DNA of 64,000 nucleotides from Streptomyces sp. B21-105 (lineage in GTDB: Bacteria; Actinomycetota; Actinomycetes; Streptomycetales; Streptomycetaceae), in contig NZ_JARUMJ010000001.1 in NCBI RefSeq assembly GCF_036898465.1, positions 1,860,001-1,924,000 of the forward strand, read 5' to 3'. The translations under genes and the position numbers were made by a program. This document shows positions 25,402-34,323 of this stretch, piece by piece. The notes beneath the pieces were generated by a model that saw nothing but the letters and a program-made list of their open reading frames with translations, made no database searches and was not told the DNA's origin. Position 1 is the first letter of the stretch. The number at the start of each line of letters is the position of its first letter.

Positions 25402-26487
25402 TCAGCTCGCCAGCGCCTCCTCCGGTTCGTCGCTCGCCCTCGGCTCCGTCAGCCGAACCTCGGGGACCTCGCGGTGCGCGGGGTCGGTGACCTCGCCCAC
25501 CAGCAGTTCCAGTACGTCCTCCAGGGCGACCAGGCCGAGGACCTTGCCGGAGGCGTCGGCGACCTGCGCCAGATGGGTCGCCGCCCGGCGCATCACCGTC
25601 AGCGCGTCGTCCAGCGGCAGTTCGGAGCGGAGCGTCGTCATGGGACGCCACAGCTGTTGCGGCACCGCCCGCTCGGAGTCCTCCTGGTCGAGCACGTCCT
25701 TCACATGCAGGTAGCCCATGAAGGCGCCCGTCTCCGCGGCCACGGGGAAGCGGGAGTAGCCGGTGCGGGCGGTCAGCTCGACGATCTGGCCCGGGGTGAC
25801 CGCCGGACTGACCGTGACCAGGGACTCGCGCCGGAGCAGAACGTCGGTGACGGGACGGGAGCCGAGCTCGAGGGCGTCCTCCAGGCGCTCCTGCTCCTCC
25901 GGGCCGAGCAGACCGGCCTGGCCGGAGTCCTCCAGCAGCCGGTTCAGCTGCTCGCTGGTGACCACGGCCTCGACCTCGTCCCTGGGCTCGACGTGGAAGA
26001 GCCGCAGGATGCCCCGGGCGCAGGCGCCGAGCGCGACGGTGATCGGCCGACACAGCCGGGCGAAGGCGACCAGGCCGGGGCTGAGCCACAGCGCGGTCTT
26101 CTCCGGCGCCGCCATGGCGAGGTTCTTCGGGACCATCTCGCCGATGACGAGGTGGAAGAAGACCACGGCCGCGAGGGCTATGACATAGCCCAGCGGATGG
26201 ATCATCCCGTGCGGGAGGTGGATCCACTCGAACAGCGGCTCGAGCAGCTCGGCGACGGTCGGCTCGGCGACCGCGCCCAGGGTGAGGGAGCAGACGGTGA
26301 TGCCGAACTGAGCCGCCGCCATCATCTGCGGCAGGCGCTCCAGCCCGTAGAGGACCTGGCGGGCCCGCGCGGTGCCGAGCGGCTCGATCTGGCTGCGGCG
26401 GACGGAGACGAGCGCGAACTCGGCGCCCACGAAGAAGCCGTTGGCGAGCACGAGCAGCGCGGCGAAGACGAGTTGCAGGGCGCTCAT
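25402..26487 (-). CDS. CNNM/CBS domain membrane protein
   Basis: 361 residues. The N-terminal CNNM (DUF21) domain has helices LVFAALLVLANGFFVGAEFALVSV (split at residue 16) and LGYVIALAAVVFFHLVIGEMVPKNLA, with the conserved GEMVPK motif. Two CBS domains follow (about 200-330; VTDVLLRRESLVTVSPA and LGLVALEDVLELLVGEV). It lacks the C-terminal CorC_HlyC domain present in its neighbour. Proteins of this group are implicated in Mg2+/Co2+ transport or its regulation. The ATG overlaps the stop of the upstream gene (ATGA), so the two are coupled and may form a heteromer. Confidence 0.9.
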   Translation of the reverse strand: MSALQLVFAALLVLANGFFVGAEFALVSVRRSQIEPLGTARARQVLYGLERLPQMMAAAQFGITVCSLTLGAVAEPTVAELLEPLFEWIHLPHGMIHPLGYVIALAAVVFFHLVIGEMVPKNLAMAAPEKTALWLSPGLVAFARLCRPITVALGACARGILRLFHVEPRDEVEAVVTSEQLNRLLEDSGQAGLLGPEEQERLEDALELGSRPVTDVLLRRESLVTVSPAVTPGQIVELTARTGYSRFPVAAETGAFMGYLHVKDVLDQEDSERAVPQQLWRPMTTLRSELPLDDALTVMRRAATHLAQVADASGKVLGLVALEDVLELLVGEVTDPAHREVPEVRLTEPRASDEPEEALAS

Positions 26488-27809
26488 CGGGCGACCTCCA
26501 CGACCTGGCCGGTACGCACCAGCCGGACCCGTTCGGCCCGGTAGTGGCCGACCCGCCGCACCGAGAGCCGCCAGCCGGGCAGCTCCGTCCGGTCGCCGAC
26601 GGCGGGGATGCGGCCGAGCAGGTCGGCGACGAGGCCCGCGACCGTCTCGTACGGCCCCTCGGGGACGTCGAGGCCTATCCGCTGGAGGGTGTCGACGCGG
26701 CAGCTGCCGTCCACGTCCCAGGCGGGCCTGCCCTCCTCGGGCGGGGCCGCGGCGAGTTCGGGGGAATCCTGGCCGTCGTGCTCGTCGCGGACCTCGCCGA
26801 CGATCTCCTCGACGATGTCCTCCAGCGTGACCACGCCGGCCGTGCCGCCGTACTCGTCGACGACGACGGCGATGGGCTGCTCGCTGCGCAGCCGGGCCAG
26901 CAGGGGCTGGACCGGCAGCGTCTCCGGGACCAGGAGGGCCGGGCGGGCGATGCGGACGACCGGGGTGCGCAGCCGGTCGTGGACGGGGACCGCCAGGGCG
27001 TCCTTCAGATGGACCATGCCGACGATTTCGTCGATCTTCTCGCGGTAGACCGGGAACCGGGACAGACCGGTGGCCCGGGTCAGGTTCACCACGTCCTCCG
27101 CGGTGGCCGTGGACTGCAGGGCGCTGACCTTCACGCGCGGGGTCATGACGTGTTGCGCGGTCAGTTCGGCCAGCGACAGGGTCCGCACGAAGAGGTCGGC
27201 CGTGTCCTGTTCGAGGGCACCGGCCTGGGCCGAGTGGCGGGCCAGGGAGACGAGCTCGCCGGGGGTCCGAGCGGAGGCCAGCTCGTCGGCGGGCTCGACG
27301 CCCAGGGCCCGGACCAGCCGGTTGGCGACGGTGTTGAGGGCGGCGATCACCGGCCGGAAGAGGCGGGCGAAAACGTGCTGCGGGCCCGCGACGAAACGCG
27401 CGACCTGCAACGGCTTGGACACCGCCCAGTTCTTGGGCACCAGCTCGCCGATCACCATCTGCACGGCGGACGCCAGCAGCATGCCGACGACGACGGCGAC
27501 CCCGGAGACGGCGCCCTCGGGGACGCCGGCCGCCGTGAACGGGCCGCTGAGCAGCTCCGCGAGCGCCGGTTCGGCGAGCATGCCGACGACGAGGGAGGTG
27601 ATGGTGATGCCGAGTTGGGTGCCGGAGAGCTGGAAGGACAGTTCCTTCAGCGACTCGACGACCGTGTGGGCTCGCCTGTCGCCCTCGGCGGCGGCCCGCT
27701 CCGCGTCCGGACGCTCGACCGTGACAAGGCCGAACTCGGCGGCGACGAAGAAGCCGTTGGCGAGGATGAGCAGGAACGCGGCTGCCAGGAGCAGCAGGGG
27801 GGTGGTCAT
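26484..27809 (-). CDS. CNNM/CBS/CorC_HlyC membrane protein
   Basis: 441 residues. CNNM domain with LILANGFFVAAEFGLVTVERPD and VQMVIGELVPKNWAVS, then two CBS domains (TAQHVMTPRVKVSAL; PIAVVVDEYGGTAGVVTLEDIVEEIVGEV in two parts), and a C-terminal CorC_HlyC domain (GRIPAVGDRTELPGWRL). The DEYGG-TLED motif is typical. This is the full-length form of the hemolysin C/CorC family, thought to act in divalent cation efflux rather than hemolysis. It is the first gene of a two-gene leftward unit with the shorter CBS protein. Confidence 0.92.
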   Translation of the reverse strand: MTTPLLLLAAAFLLILANGFFVAAEFGLVTVERPDAERAAAEGDRRAHTVVESLKELSFQLSGTQLGITITSLVVGMLAEPALAELLSGPFTAAGVPEGAVSGVAVVVGMLLASAVQMVIGELVPKNWAVSKPLQVARFVAGPQHVFARLFRPVIAALNTVANRLVRALGVEPADELASARTPGELVSLARHSAQAGALEQDTADLFVRTLSLAELTAQHVMTPRVKVSALQSTATAEDVVNLTRATGLSRFPVYREKIDEIVGMVHLKDALAVPVHDRLRTPVVRIARPALLVPETLPVQPLLARLRSEQPIAVVVDEYGGTAGVVTLEDIVEEIVGEVRDEHDGQDSPELAAAPPEEGRPAWDVDGSCRVDTLQRIGLDVPEGPYETVAGLVADLLGRIPAVGDRTELPGWRLSVRRVGHYRAERVRLVRTGQVVEVAR

Positions 27810-28013
27810 GATGCCGCCGCCTCCGAACCAGGTCGGGTGGGGGCGGCGCAGGTACTACAGGACGAACCGTCCATCGCCGGAGGGAGTCACTCCTCGGGTA
27901 GCAGGAACCCCTGTGAGCCCGGCAGGGCACAGCAGGGGCGGGGCGCGAGGGTGCGCCTCCGTCACCAGATTAATCAAGCCAGGGGGTTTTGCGGCAGGGC
28001 AGCAGGCCCCGAG

Positions 28014-28481
28014 TCAGCCCTGATCTTGCTCGGGGGGCGTCTCGGGGTCGCGGATCGCGTGGGCCTCGGCGAGCGCCCGGAGCGCCCGCGCGTCGCGGAT
28101 GGCCTGCTGCTTGTCGATGCCGGGCTGGATGCCGAGTGCGGGCAGGCTGGTGCCGTCGCTGAGGTCCAGGAACACCCACGGATCGCCCGGACGGAGGTTC
28201 ACCTGGAGGATCTCCGCCCAGGCCAGACGCCTGGTGCTGGCGATGTTCACGACGGTGACGCCGGAGTCGTCGGCGATCAGCCGCACCCGGGCGAGCTGGG
28301 CCAGCACCCAGAACACGAGGGCGCCGGTGAGGATGAAACTGAGCCGCTCCCCCGGCCCGAGCTGCTCCAGCAGCATCGCGACGGCGGAGATGACGACGAA
28401 GATCGCCACTCCGGCCGTGAGCAGCACCACACGGGTGCGGCCCGGCCGGAAGACGACGGGGAGGGCAGGCAGGTCGGACAT
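28014..28481 (-). CDS. PH-domain membrane protein
   Basis: 155 residues. FRPGRTRVVLLTAGVAIFVV and LSFILTGALVFWVLAQLARV give two adjacent membrane helices; the following strands (VRLIADDSGVTVVN, LAWAEILQVNLRPGDPWVFLDLSDG in parts) are those of a bacterial PH domain (PF10756 type). The tail is acidic. It lies 14 bases after the hisG stop in the same direction, so it is probably at the end of the rib-his run. The function of this group, common in actinobacteria, is unknown. Confidence 0.85.
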   Translation of the reverse strand: MSDLPALPVVFRPGRTRVVLLTAGVAIFVVISAVAMLLEQLGPGERLSFILTGALVFWVLAQLARVRLIADDSGVTVVNIASTRRLAWAEILQVNLRPGDPWVFLDLSDGTSLPALGIQPGIDKQQAIRDARALRALAEAHAIRDPETPPEQDQG

Positions 28482-28495
28482 GTTCCCGGCGGAGG

Positions 28496-29344
28496 TCAGA
28501 GGCGGCAGGCGTGGATGGCCGTGGTCAGGATGGCGCGGGCGCCGATGTCGTACAGGTCGTCCATGATCCGCTGCGCCTCCTTGGCGGGGACCATGGCTCG
28601 GACGGCGACCCAGCCCTCGTTGTGCAGCGGGGAGACGGTCGGCGACTCCAGGCCCGGGGTCAGCGCGACGGCCTTCTCGAGCTGCTCGACGCGGCAGTCG
28701 TAGTCCATCATCACGTACGTCCGGGCCACCAGGACGCCCTGGAGGCGGCGCAGGAACTGCTGCACCTTGGGCTCCTCGGCGTCCGCGCCGGTGCGGCGGA
28801 TCACGATGGCCTCGGACTTCATGATGGGCTCGCCGAAGACCTCCAGGCCCGCGTTGCGCAGCGAGGTGCCGGTCTCGACGACGTCGGCGATGACCTCGGC
28901 GACGCCCAGTTCGATGGCCGTCTCGACAGCGCCGTCGAGGTGCACGACGGCGGCCTCGACGCCGTGGTCGGCGAGGTGGCCGGCCACGATGCCCTCGTAG
29001 GAGGTGGCGACCGTCTTGCCCTTGAGGTCCTCGACGCCGGTCGCCGTGCCTGGCTTGCCGGCGAAGCGGAAGGTGGAGCGGGCGAAGCCGAGCGGCAGGA
29101 TCTCCTCGGCGTCGGCGCCGGAGTCGATCAGCAGGTCACGGCCGGTGATGCCGATGTCGAGGCGGCCGGAGGAGACGTAGATCGCGATGTCGCGGGGGCG
29201 GAGGTAGAAGAACTCCACCTCGTTGACCGGGTCGACGATCCGCAGCTCCTTACTCTCCCGGCGCTGCTGGTAGCCGGCCTCATGCAGCATGTCCCCCGCA
29301 GGTCCGGACAGGGAACCCTTGTTGGGGACGGCGATGCGCAGCAT
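28496..29344 (-). CDS. hisG: ATP phosphoribosyltransferase (long form)
   Basis: 282 residues with the HisG start LRIAVPNKGSLSGPA, the PRPP-binding segment EVIADVVETGTSLRNAGL in two parts (about 155-172), and a C-terminal ACT-like regulatory domain (SPLHNEGWVAVRAMV). It catalyses the first step of histidine synthesis, joining ATP and PRPP, and the C-terminal domain allows feedback inhibition by histidine. It lies 66 bases downstream of hisE. The rest of the histidine genes are elsewhere, as usual in Streptomyces. Confidence 0.96.
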   Translation of the reverse strand: MLRIAVPNKGSLSGPAGDMLHEAGYQQRRESKELRIVDPVNEVEFFYLRPRDIAIYVSSGRLDIGITGRDLLIDSGADAEEILPLGFARSTFRFAGKPGTATGVEDLKGKTVATSYEGIVAGHLADHGVEAAVVHLDGAVETAIELGVAEVIADVVETGTSLRNAGLEVFGEPIMKSEAIVIRRTGADAEEPKVQQFLRRLQGVLVARTYVMMDYDCRVEQLEKAVALTPGLESPTVSPLHNEGWVAVRAMVPAKEAQRIMDDLYDIGARAILTTAIHACRL

Positions 29345-29410
29345 GAGGTCGGCTTCCTTCGCGTGGAACGGGAAAAAGGGGGGCGTGCGGGGCGGGCCCG
29401 GGATGCGGTT

Positions 29411-29683
29411 CTACAGGTGGGCGTACACGTCGTCCAGCGAGATTCCGCGGGCGACCATCATCACCTGGACGTGGTAGAGCAGCTGCGAGATCTCCTCCGC
29501 AGCGGCCTCCTTGCCCTCGTACTCGGCGGCCATCCACACTTCGGCGGCCTCTTCGACGACCTTCTTGCCGATGGCATGGACGCCCTTCCCGACGAGTTCA
29601 GCGGTACGGGAAGTGGCGGGGTCGCCGCTGGCGGCCTTCTGCTGGAGCTCGGAGAAGAGCTCCTCGAACGTCTTCTTGGACAT
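29411..29683 (-). CDS. hisE: Phosphoribosyl-ATP pyrophosphohydrolase
   Basis: 90 residues from the ATG at 29683 ([16 protein letters not shown]); a GTG four codons earlier is an alternative. The MazG-like fold motif [17 protein letters not shown], with its acidic metal-binding residues, and [13 protein letters not shown] are present. It removes pyrophosphate from phosphoribosyl-ATP, the second step of histidine synthesis. It lies 34 bases after ribH and before hisG, so histidine and riboflavin genes share one leftward run. Confidence 0.95.
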   Translation of the reverse strand: MSKKTFEELFSELQQKAASGDPATSRTAELVGKGVHAIGKKVVEEAAEVWMAAEYEGKEAAAEEISQLLYHVQVMMVARGISLDDVYAHL

Positions 29684-29717
29684 GGTGCTGCCCACCCTAG
29701 CCGTTCTCCCGGTCCGC

Positions 29718-30203
29718 CTACCGCCAGGGTTCGGATACTGAACGGAGGGTGGCCGCGGTCGCCACCGCCGCCGTCACCGCCTCGTGCCCCTTGTCCTCGT
29801 TGGAGCCTTCGAGGCCGGCCCGGTCCAGGGCCTGCTCCTCGGTGTCGCAGGTGAGGACGCCCATGCCGACGGGCACGCCGGTCTCCACGGAGACCTGGGT
29901 GAGACCCTGGGCGACTCCTTGGCACACGTACTCGAAGTGCGGTGTGCCGCCGCGGATGACGACGCCGAGGGCGACGATCGCGTCGTAGCCACGCCCGGCC
30001 AGCACCTTGGCCACCACCGGCAGCTCCCAGCTGCCGGGGACCCGCAGCAGGGTCGGCTCGTCGATGCCGAGGTCGTGCAGGGCGCGCAGCGCGCCGTCGA
30101 CCAGACCGTCCATCACCTTCTCGTGCCACTGGGCCGCGATGACGGCGACCCTGAGGTCACCCACATTGCGTACGGACAGTTCCGGTGCGCCCTTGCCGCT
30201 CAC
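29718..30203 (-). CDS. ribH: 6,7-dimethyl-8-ribityllumazine synthase
   Basis: 161 residues, normal length. Motifs VAAQW-type strand ([13 protein letters not shown]), [25 protein letters not shown] split over two elements, [16 protein letters not shown] and GHEAV define lumazine synthase. It condenses 5-amino-6-ribitylaminouracil with 3,4-dihydroxy-2-butanone 4-phosphate, usually as a 60-mer or pentamer. It lies 67 bases downstream of ribBA in the FMN-riboswitch operon. Confidence 0.97.
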   Translation of the reverse strand: MSGKGAPELSVRNVGDLRVAVIAAQWHEKVMDGLVDGALRALHDLGIDEPTLLRVPGSWELPVVAKVLAGRGYDAIVALGVVIRGGTPHFEYVCQGVAQGLTQVSVETGVPVGMGVLTCDTEEQALDRAGLEGSNEDKGHEAVTAAVATAATLRSVSEPWR

Positions 30204-30270
30204 GTTCTCGTCTCTCCTCGTGCCGTTCGGTGCCGTCTGGCGCCGTCTGGCGCCGTGCGGTTGTCGGTGC

Positions 30271-31560
30271 TTACTGGTTGCCGCAGGGGGACACGGGGGC
30301 CGCGTCCAGCCAGGGCAGGTCGTGTCCCATCCGGTCGCGCTTGGTGCGCAGGTAGCGGATGTTGTGCTCGCCCGCCTGGACGGGCATCGGCTCGCGCTCG
30401 GTGACCTCGATGCCGTGCCGGACGAGCGCCTCGCTCTTCTCGGGGTTGTTCGTCATCAGGCGGACGCTGCGTACGCCGAGGTCCTCGAGGATCTGCGCCC
30501 CGGCCCCGTAGTCGCGGGCGTCCGCGGGCAGGCCCAGTTCGAGGTTGGCGTCGAGGGTGTCGTGGCCCTGTTCCTGGAGTTCGTAGGCCCTCAGCTTGGA
30601 CAGCAGACCGATGCCCCGGCCTTCGTGTCCGCGCAGATAGACCACCACGCCCCGCCCCTCGCTCTGGATGCGTTCCAGGGACGCGTCGAGCTGGGGGCCG
30701 CAGTCGCAGCGCAAGGAGGCGAAGACGTCGCCGGTGAGGCATTCGGAGTGGACGCGGACCAGGACGTCCTCGCCGTCGCCGATCTCACCGTGCACCAGGG
30801 CGACGTGCTCGACGCCGTCGACGGTGGAGCGGTAGCCGTACGCGGTGAACGTGCCGTGCACGGTGGGCAGTCGGGTCTCGGCCTCGCGGCGGACCGTCGG
30901 CTCGGCGCCGCGCCGGTAGGCGATCAGGTCCTCGATGGAGATGATCGTCAGGCCGTGCTTGCGGGCGAACGGGATCAGCTCGGGCAGGCGCAGCATCCGG
31001 CCGTCCTCGCCGGCGATCTCGACGATCGCGCCGGCCGGGCGCAGCCCCGCGAGACGGGCGAGGTCCACGGCGGCCTCGGTGTGGCCGTCGCGGGTCAGCA
31101 CGCCGCCGGGCTTGGCGCGCAGCGGGAAGATGTGGCCGGGGCGCACGAAGTCGGCCGGTCCGGCCTCGCCGCTCGCCAGCAGGCGGAGCGTGGCGGCGCG
31201 GTCGGCGGCGGAGATGCCGGTGGTGACGCCGTGGGCGGCCGAGGCGTCCACGGAGACCGTGAACGCGGTCTTCATCGACTCGGTGTTGTCGTCGACCATC
31301 TGCGGGAGCTTCAGACGCTCCAACTCGTCGCTCTCCATGGGTGCGCAGATCAGGCCGCGGCACTCGCTCATCATGAAGGCGACGATCTCGGGCGTCACCT
31401 TCTCGGCGGCGACGACGAGATCGCCCTCGTTCTCGCGGTCCTCGTCGTCGACGACCACGATGGGCCGGCCGGCCGCGATGTCGGCGATGGCCTGCTCGAC
31501 GGGGTCGAGGCTGAGGTCTTCCAGGCCTTCGGTGCTGTACAGGATCGGTGCCGTGCTCAT
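30271..31560 (-). CDS. ribBA: Bifunctional DHBP synthase / GTP cyclohydrolase II
   Basis: 429 residues. N-terminal DHBP synthase domain with [24 protein letters not shown] and RPGHIFPL; C-terminal GTP cyclohydrolase II with the zinc-binding [18 protein letters not shown] and [12 protein letters not shown] and RLMTNNPEK. The two activities supply both riboflavin precursors. The ATG overlaps the stop of the upstream transporter gene. The order ribE-ribM-ribBA-ribH matches the riboflavin operon of other streptomycetes. Confidence 0.96.
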   Translation of the reverse strand: MSTAPILYSTEGLEDLSLDPVEQAIADIAAGRPIVVVDDEDRENEGDLVVAAEKVTPEIVAFMMSECRGLICAPMESDELERLKLPQMVDDNTESMKTAFTVSVDASAAHGVTTGISAADRAATLRLLASGEAGPADFVRPGHIFPLRAKPGGVLTRDGHTEAAVDLARLAGLRPAGAIVEIAGEDGRMLRLPELIPFARKHGLTIISIEDLIAYRRGAEPTVRREAETRLPTVHGTFTAYGYRSTVDGVEHVALVHGEIGDGEDVLVRVHSECLTGDVFASLRCDCGPQLDASLERIQSEGRGVVVYLRGHEGRGIGLLSKLRAYELQEQGHDTLDANLELGLPADARDYGAGAQILEDLGVRSVRLMTNNPEKSEALVRHGIEVTEREPMPVQAGEHNIRYLRTKRDRMGHDLPWLDAAPVSPCGNQ

Positions 31561-32198
31561 GCCGGCGCTCCTTCCAGAGCGGGTTGCGAGGCCTTGCGGG
31601 ACCGCAGCCACCAGTCGCGCATGCCCCACAGGACGAGCGCGCCGTAAATGACGTAGACGAAGCCGGAGAAGGCGTAGCCGTTGGCGAAGTTGAGGGGGAC
31701 GCCGACGACGTCGACGAGGAGCCAGGCGATCCAGAACTCGACCATGCCGCGCGCCTGGGCGTACATGGCGACGACGGTGCCGACGAAGATGTAGGCGTCC
31801 GGCCAGGGGTCCCAGGACAGGGACGGGTAGGCCTTGAAGAGGAGGGCGACGGCGACCGTGCCGAGCGCGGCGGCGCCGATCATGGCCGCGCGCTCGGGCC
31901 AGGTGGCGAAGCGGGGGGTGATCTGGCCGTCCGCGGACCGCCCCTTGCTGCGGTTCCACTGCCACCAGCCGTACAGGGCGACGACCATGACGACGACCTG
32001 CTTGCCGGCGCTGCCGGCGAGGTGGCCGTAGAAGGCGACGAAGAGGACGAGCCCGGAGAGGAACTGCACCGGCCAGGTGAGCAGCGAGCGACGCCAGCCG
32101 AGGGCGAGGGTGATCAGACCGAGGATGTTCCCGATCATGTCCGACCAGATGATGTGCTGGTCGAACGCGACGAACGCTTCGGAGTTCAGCCAGTTCAC
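31557..32198 (-). CDS. ribM: PnuC-type riboflavin transporter
   Basis: 213 residues with six to seven helices ([84 protein letters not shown]). [11 protein letters not shown] and the WLLVDVVG segment are PnuC-family marks. PnuC itself moves nicotinamide riboside, but a PnuC-like gene placed between ribE and ribBA under an FMN riboswitch is RibM, a riboflavin (and roseoflavin) facilitator known in Streptomyces. Both ends overlap neighbouring genes by four bases (ATGA), indicating tight co-expression. Substrate assignment is by context. Confidence 0.88.
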   Translation of the reverse strand: MNWLNSEAFVAFDQHIIWSDMIGNILGLITLALGWRRSLLTWPVQFLSGLVLFVAFYGHLAGSAGKQVVVMVVALYGWWQWNRSKGRSADGQITPRFATWPERAAMIGAAALGTVAVALLFKAYPSLSWDPWPDAYIFVGTVVAMYAQARGMVEFWIAWLLVDVVGVPLNFANGYAFSGFVYVIYGALVLWGMRDWWLRSRKASQPALEGAPA

Positions 32199-32803
32199 TT
32201 GCCCCCTCCCTGCTGCGTGGTGGCCAGCAGGCGCTCGACGTACTTGGCGACGATGTCCACCTCGAGGTTGACCGGGTCGCCGGGCTGCTTGAGGCCGAGC
32301 GTGGTCAGCGCGAGGGTGGTGGGGATGAGGCTGACGGTGAAGTAGTCCGGGCCGGCCTCGACGACCGTGAGGCTGATGCCGTCGACGGTGACGGAGCCCT
32401 TCTCCACGACGTACCGGGCGAGTTCGGCGGGGAGGGAGACCTTGACGATCTCCCAGTTCTCGGACGGCCTGCGCTCCAGCACCGTGCCGGTGCCGTCGAC
32501 GTGCCCCTGCACGATGTGTCCGCCGAGGCGCGCGCCGACGGCGGTGGGGCGTTCGAGGTTGACGCGGGAGCCGACGGCGAGTGCGCCGAGGCTGGACCGG
32601 TTCAGGGTCTCCGCCATGACGTCGGCGGTGAACTCGTCGCCCTCGTGCTCGACGACGGTGAGACAGACCCCGTTCACGGCGATGGAGTCGCCGTGCTTCG
32701 CGCCGTCGGTGACGACGGGGCCGCGCAGCCGGAAGCGGGAGGCGTCGCCGAGATTCTCGACGGCGGTGACCTCACCCAGCTCTTCGACGATTCCGGTGAA
32801 CAC
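32195..32803 (-). CDS. ribE: Riboflavin synthase alpha chain
   Basis: 202 residues from a GTG after GGAGG. Two similar lumazine-binding domains are visible: [12 protein letters not shown] with [11 protein letters not shown], and [13 protein letters not shown] with VDGISLTVV, the internal duplication typical of the enzyme. It dismutates two lumazine molecules to riboflavin. It is the first gene of the leftward rib operon, 147 bases downstream of the FMN riboswitch. Confidence 0.97.
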   Translation of the reverse strand: MFTGIVEELGEVTAVENLGDASRFRLRGPVVTDGAKHGDSIAVNGVCLTVVEHEGDEFTADVMAETLNRSSLGALAVGSRVNLERPTAVGARLGGHIVQGHVDGTGTVLERRPSENWEIVKVSLPAELARYVVEKGSVTVDGISLTVVEAGPDYFTVSLIPTTLALTTLGLKQPGDPVNLEVDIVAKYVERLLATTQQGGGK

Positions 32804-32897
32804 TTCCCGGGTCCTCCTGCCTCATAGGGCACGGACTCCGGGGCCTGTCGATGACGACAGCAGGTACGGGCAGCGGCACCGGGACGACGCCGGACAG

Positions 32898-32915
32898 ACT
32901 CGTCGACCGACGAGT
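32898..32915. promoter_or_regulatory. Inverted repeat between riboswitch and ribE
   Basis: ACTCGTC (32898-32904), four bases and GACGAGT (32909-32915) form a perfect hairpin in the ribE leader, downstream of the aptamer on the leftward transcript. It could be part of the expression platform, but no competing pairing with the aptamer was worked out. Confidence 0.4.
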
Positions 32916-32950
32916 ACATATTCGGCGGCGCGCACGAATGCCCGCCCGCC

Positions 32951-33077
32951 GCGCACTGCCTCCCATCCGGACTTTAACCGTCGGTCCAGGAATTTCACCT
33001 GGTCAACCGGCCGCTGGAAGCGGACGGGTCGCGGACTGTAACCGCCGGTTCGGACTTTCACCGACCCCGGAGTGCGC
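32951..33077 (-). promoter_or_regulatory. FMN riboswitch (RFN element)
   Basis: On the leftward strand the conserved RFN blocks appear in order: CCGGGGTCGGTGAAAGTCC, ACCGGCGGTTACAGTCCGCG, then GGTGAAATTCC, ACCGACGGTTAAAGTCC and GGATGGGAGG. The closing P1 stem pairs 33071-33077 with 32951-32957 (AGTGCGC with GCGCACT). FMN binding would reduce expression of ribE, ribM, ribBA, ribH and possibly the downstream his genes. The regulated start is 147 bases away, so control may be by termination or by a structure near 32898-32915. Confidence 0.96.
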
Positions 33078-33192
33078 TGCTTTTGGTACAGGGTCAGTCT
33101 GCCACGGCGGGTAGGCGTCCATACAGGTGAAGGGTGTGGGTTGCCTCACAGGGCGTCACCCCTCCCCTCAACACCCCTTTGGTCCATACCTA

Positions 33193-33222
33193 TTGACGGA
33201 CTGGTCTAGTCCTTTTTAGGCT
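33193..33222 (+). promoter_or_regulatory. Chitinase-type promoter with DasR-like operator
   Basis: TTGACG (33193-33198), 18 bases and TAGGCT (33217-33222) form a good promoter. The spacer holds ACTGGTCTAGTCC (33200-33212), which matches the left half and centre of the DasR-responsive element (ACTGGTCTAGACCA-like) and departs from it in the right half. Such spacer-located operators are typical of Streptomyces chitinase genes. No chitinase follows; the next gene is an ECF sigma factor. In S. coelicolor a chitinase (chiI, SCO1444) is next to ribE, from memory. Confidence 0.6.
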
Positions 33223-33232
33223 CGAGCTGTAC

Positions 33233-33274
33233 GGCCCGGCGGCGGTGACGACGGCCCTTGCCCGCCGCCGGGCC
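33233..33274 (+). terminator. Strong hairpin just after the orphan promoter
   Basis: GGCCCGGCGGCGG (33233-33245) and CCGCCGCCGGGCC (33262-33274) pair perfectly over 13 bases around a 16-base loop, only about 10 bases after the predicted -10 element. It could be a terminator left from a deleted gene or an attenuator. Confidence 0.6.
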
Positions 33275-33324
33275 CCCTCACTGCGACCGACGGCCGCTCT
33301 GGCAGGGTGACCCCATGGACCGGT

Positions 33325-33360
33325 GACCGCATGGAGCAGGGTGACCGCATGGAGCAGGGT
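33325..33360 (+). repeat. 18-base tandem duplication at the sigma factor start
   Basis: GACCGCATGGAGCAGGGT occurs twice in direct succession (33325-33342, 33343-33360). Each copy contains an in-frame ATG and a purine-rich stretch, so the first copy supplies the ribosome binding site for the ATG in the second. Confidence 0.8.
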
Positions 33361-34266
33361 GATCCCGGGACGACCGGGACGACCGCGGGCGCCGACGAGT
33401 TCGAGGCCCACCGGTCCCGGCTGTTCGGGCTGGCCTACCGGATGCTGGGCTCGACCCACGAGGCCGAGGACGCGATGCAGGACGCCTACCTGCGGTTCAG
33501 CGGGGCCGACCGTGCGGACGTCGCGCATCCAGCGGCCTGGCTCGCGAAGACCGTCACCCGCCTGTGCCTGAACCGGCTCACCTCGGCCCGGGCCCGGCGC
33601 GAGACGTACGTCGGTCCATGGCTGCCTGAGCCGGTCCTCACCTCGGACGGCACGCTCGGCCCCCTGGAGTCCGCGGAGCAGCGCGAGGCGGTGTCGCTGG
33701 CGATGCTGGTGCTGCTGGAGCGGCTCACCCCGCAGGAGCGGGCGGTGTACCTGCTGCGGGAGGCGTTCGCCTACCCGCACCGGGAGACGGCCGAGGTCCT
33801 CGACCTGAGCGAGGCACACTGCCGCCAGCTGCACCGGCGCGCGGTGCAGCGGGTGACGGCGGCGCGTCCGCGCTTCGAGGCCGCGCCCGCGCGCCGGGCG
33901 GAGCTGGTCGCCTCGTTCGTGAGGGCGGCGCGGGACGGCGACCTGGGAGCGCTCGAGAAGGCGCTCGCCGCCGACGTCGAGTGGTGGAGCGACGGCGGGG
34001 GCCGGGTGAGGACGGCCCTGCGGCCGATCCTGGGCCGCGAGAAGGTGCTGCGCCTCCTGGACGCCGGGTTCCGGACGTTCGCGGCCGGGTTCTCCTGCAC
34101 GGTCGTCGAGCTCAACGCCGCACCGGGCGCATTCGTCCACGGCACGGACGGCGAGCTGGTCGCCACGCTCGGCTTCGAGAGCTTCAGCGAGGAGATCACA
34201 GCCGTGCGGATCGTGACGAATCCGGAGAAACTGAACTTCGTGGGCCGTCAGCTCGGCCGGATGTAG
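33349..34266 (+). CDS. ECF41-family RNA polymerase sigma factor
   Basis: 305 residues from ATG 33349, which has GGAGCAGGG seven bases upstream; ATG 33331 and GTG 33307 are in-frame alternatives. Sigma region 2 (RLFGLAYRMLGSTHEAEDAMQDAYLRF in parts) and region 4 (LTPQERAVYLLREAFAYPHRETAEVL in parts) are followed by a SnoaL-like extension. The linker has WLPEP and the C-terminus NPEKLNFVGRQLG, the two hallmark motifs of ECF41 factors, whose extension acts as a built-in anti-sigma domain. The next gene is a typical epimerase-type partner. No separate anti-sigma gene is present. Confidence 0.93.
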   Translation: MEQGDPGTTGTTAGADEFEAHRSRLFGLAYRMLGSTHEAEDAMQDAYLRFSGADRADVAHPAAWLAKTVTRLCLNRLTSARARRETYVGPWLPEPVLTSDGTLGPLESAEQREAVSLAMLVLLERLTPQERAVYLLREAFAYPHRETAEVLDLSEAHCRQLHRRAVQRVTAARPRFEAAPARRAELVASFVRAARDGDLGALEKALAADVEWWSDGGGRVRTALRPILGREKVLRLLDAGFRTFAAGFSCTVVELNAAPGAFVHGTDGELVATLGFESFSEEITAVRIVTNPEKLNFVGRQLGRM

Positions 34267-34295
34267 CGCGCCGCGCGCAGGATTTTCGCCGGCGT

Positions 34296-34323
34296 CGTCA
34301 CATTCCGCGGCGGCTGCCCGGTC
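34296..34323 (+). promoter_or_regulatory. Candidate ECF41-dependent promoter
   Basis: CGTCACA (34296-34302), 17 bases and GGTC (34320-34323) resemble the ECF41 consensus TGTCACA...CGTC with one mismatch in each element. It is placed 58 bases ahead of the partner gene, as expected for ECF41 loci. Confidence 0.5.

Noticed and set aside
33100..33190. Precise promoter of the rib operon upstream of the riboswitch
   Set aside because: Several weak hexamers exist on the leftward strand, but none had both elements at an acceptable spacing, so it was not annotated.
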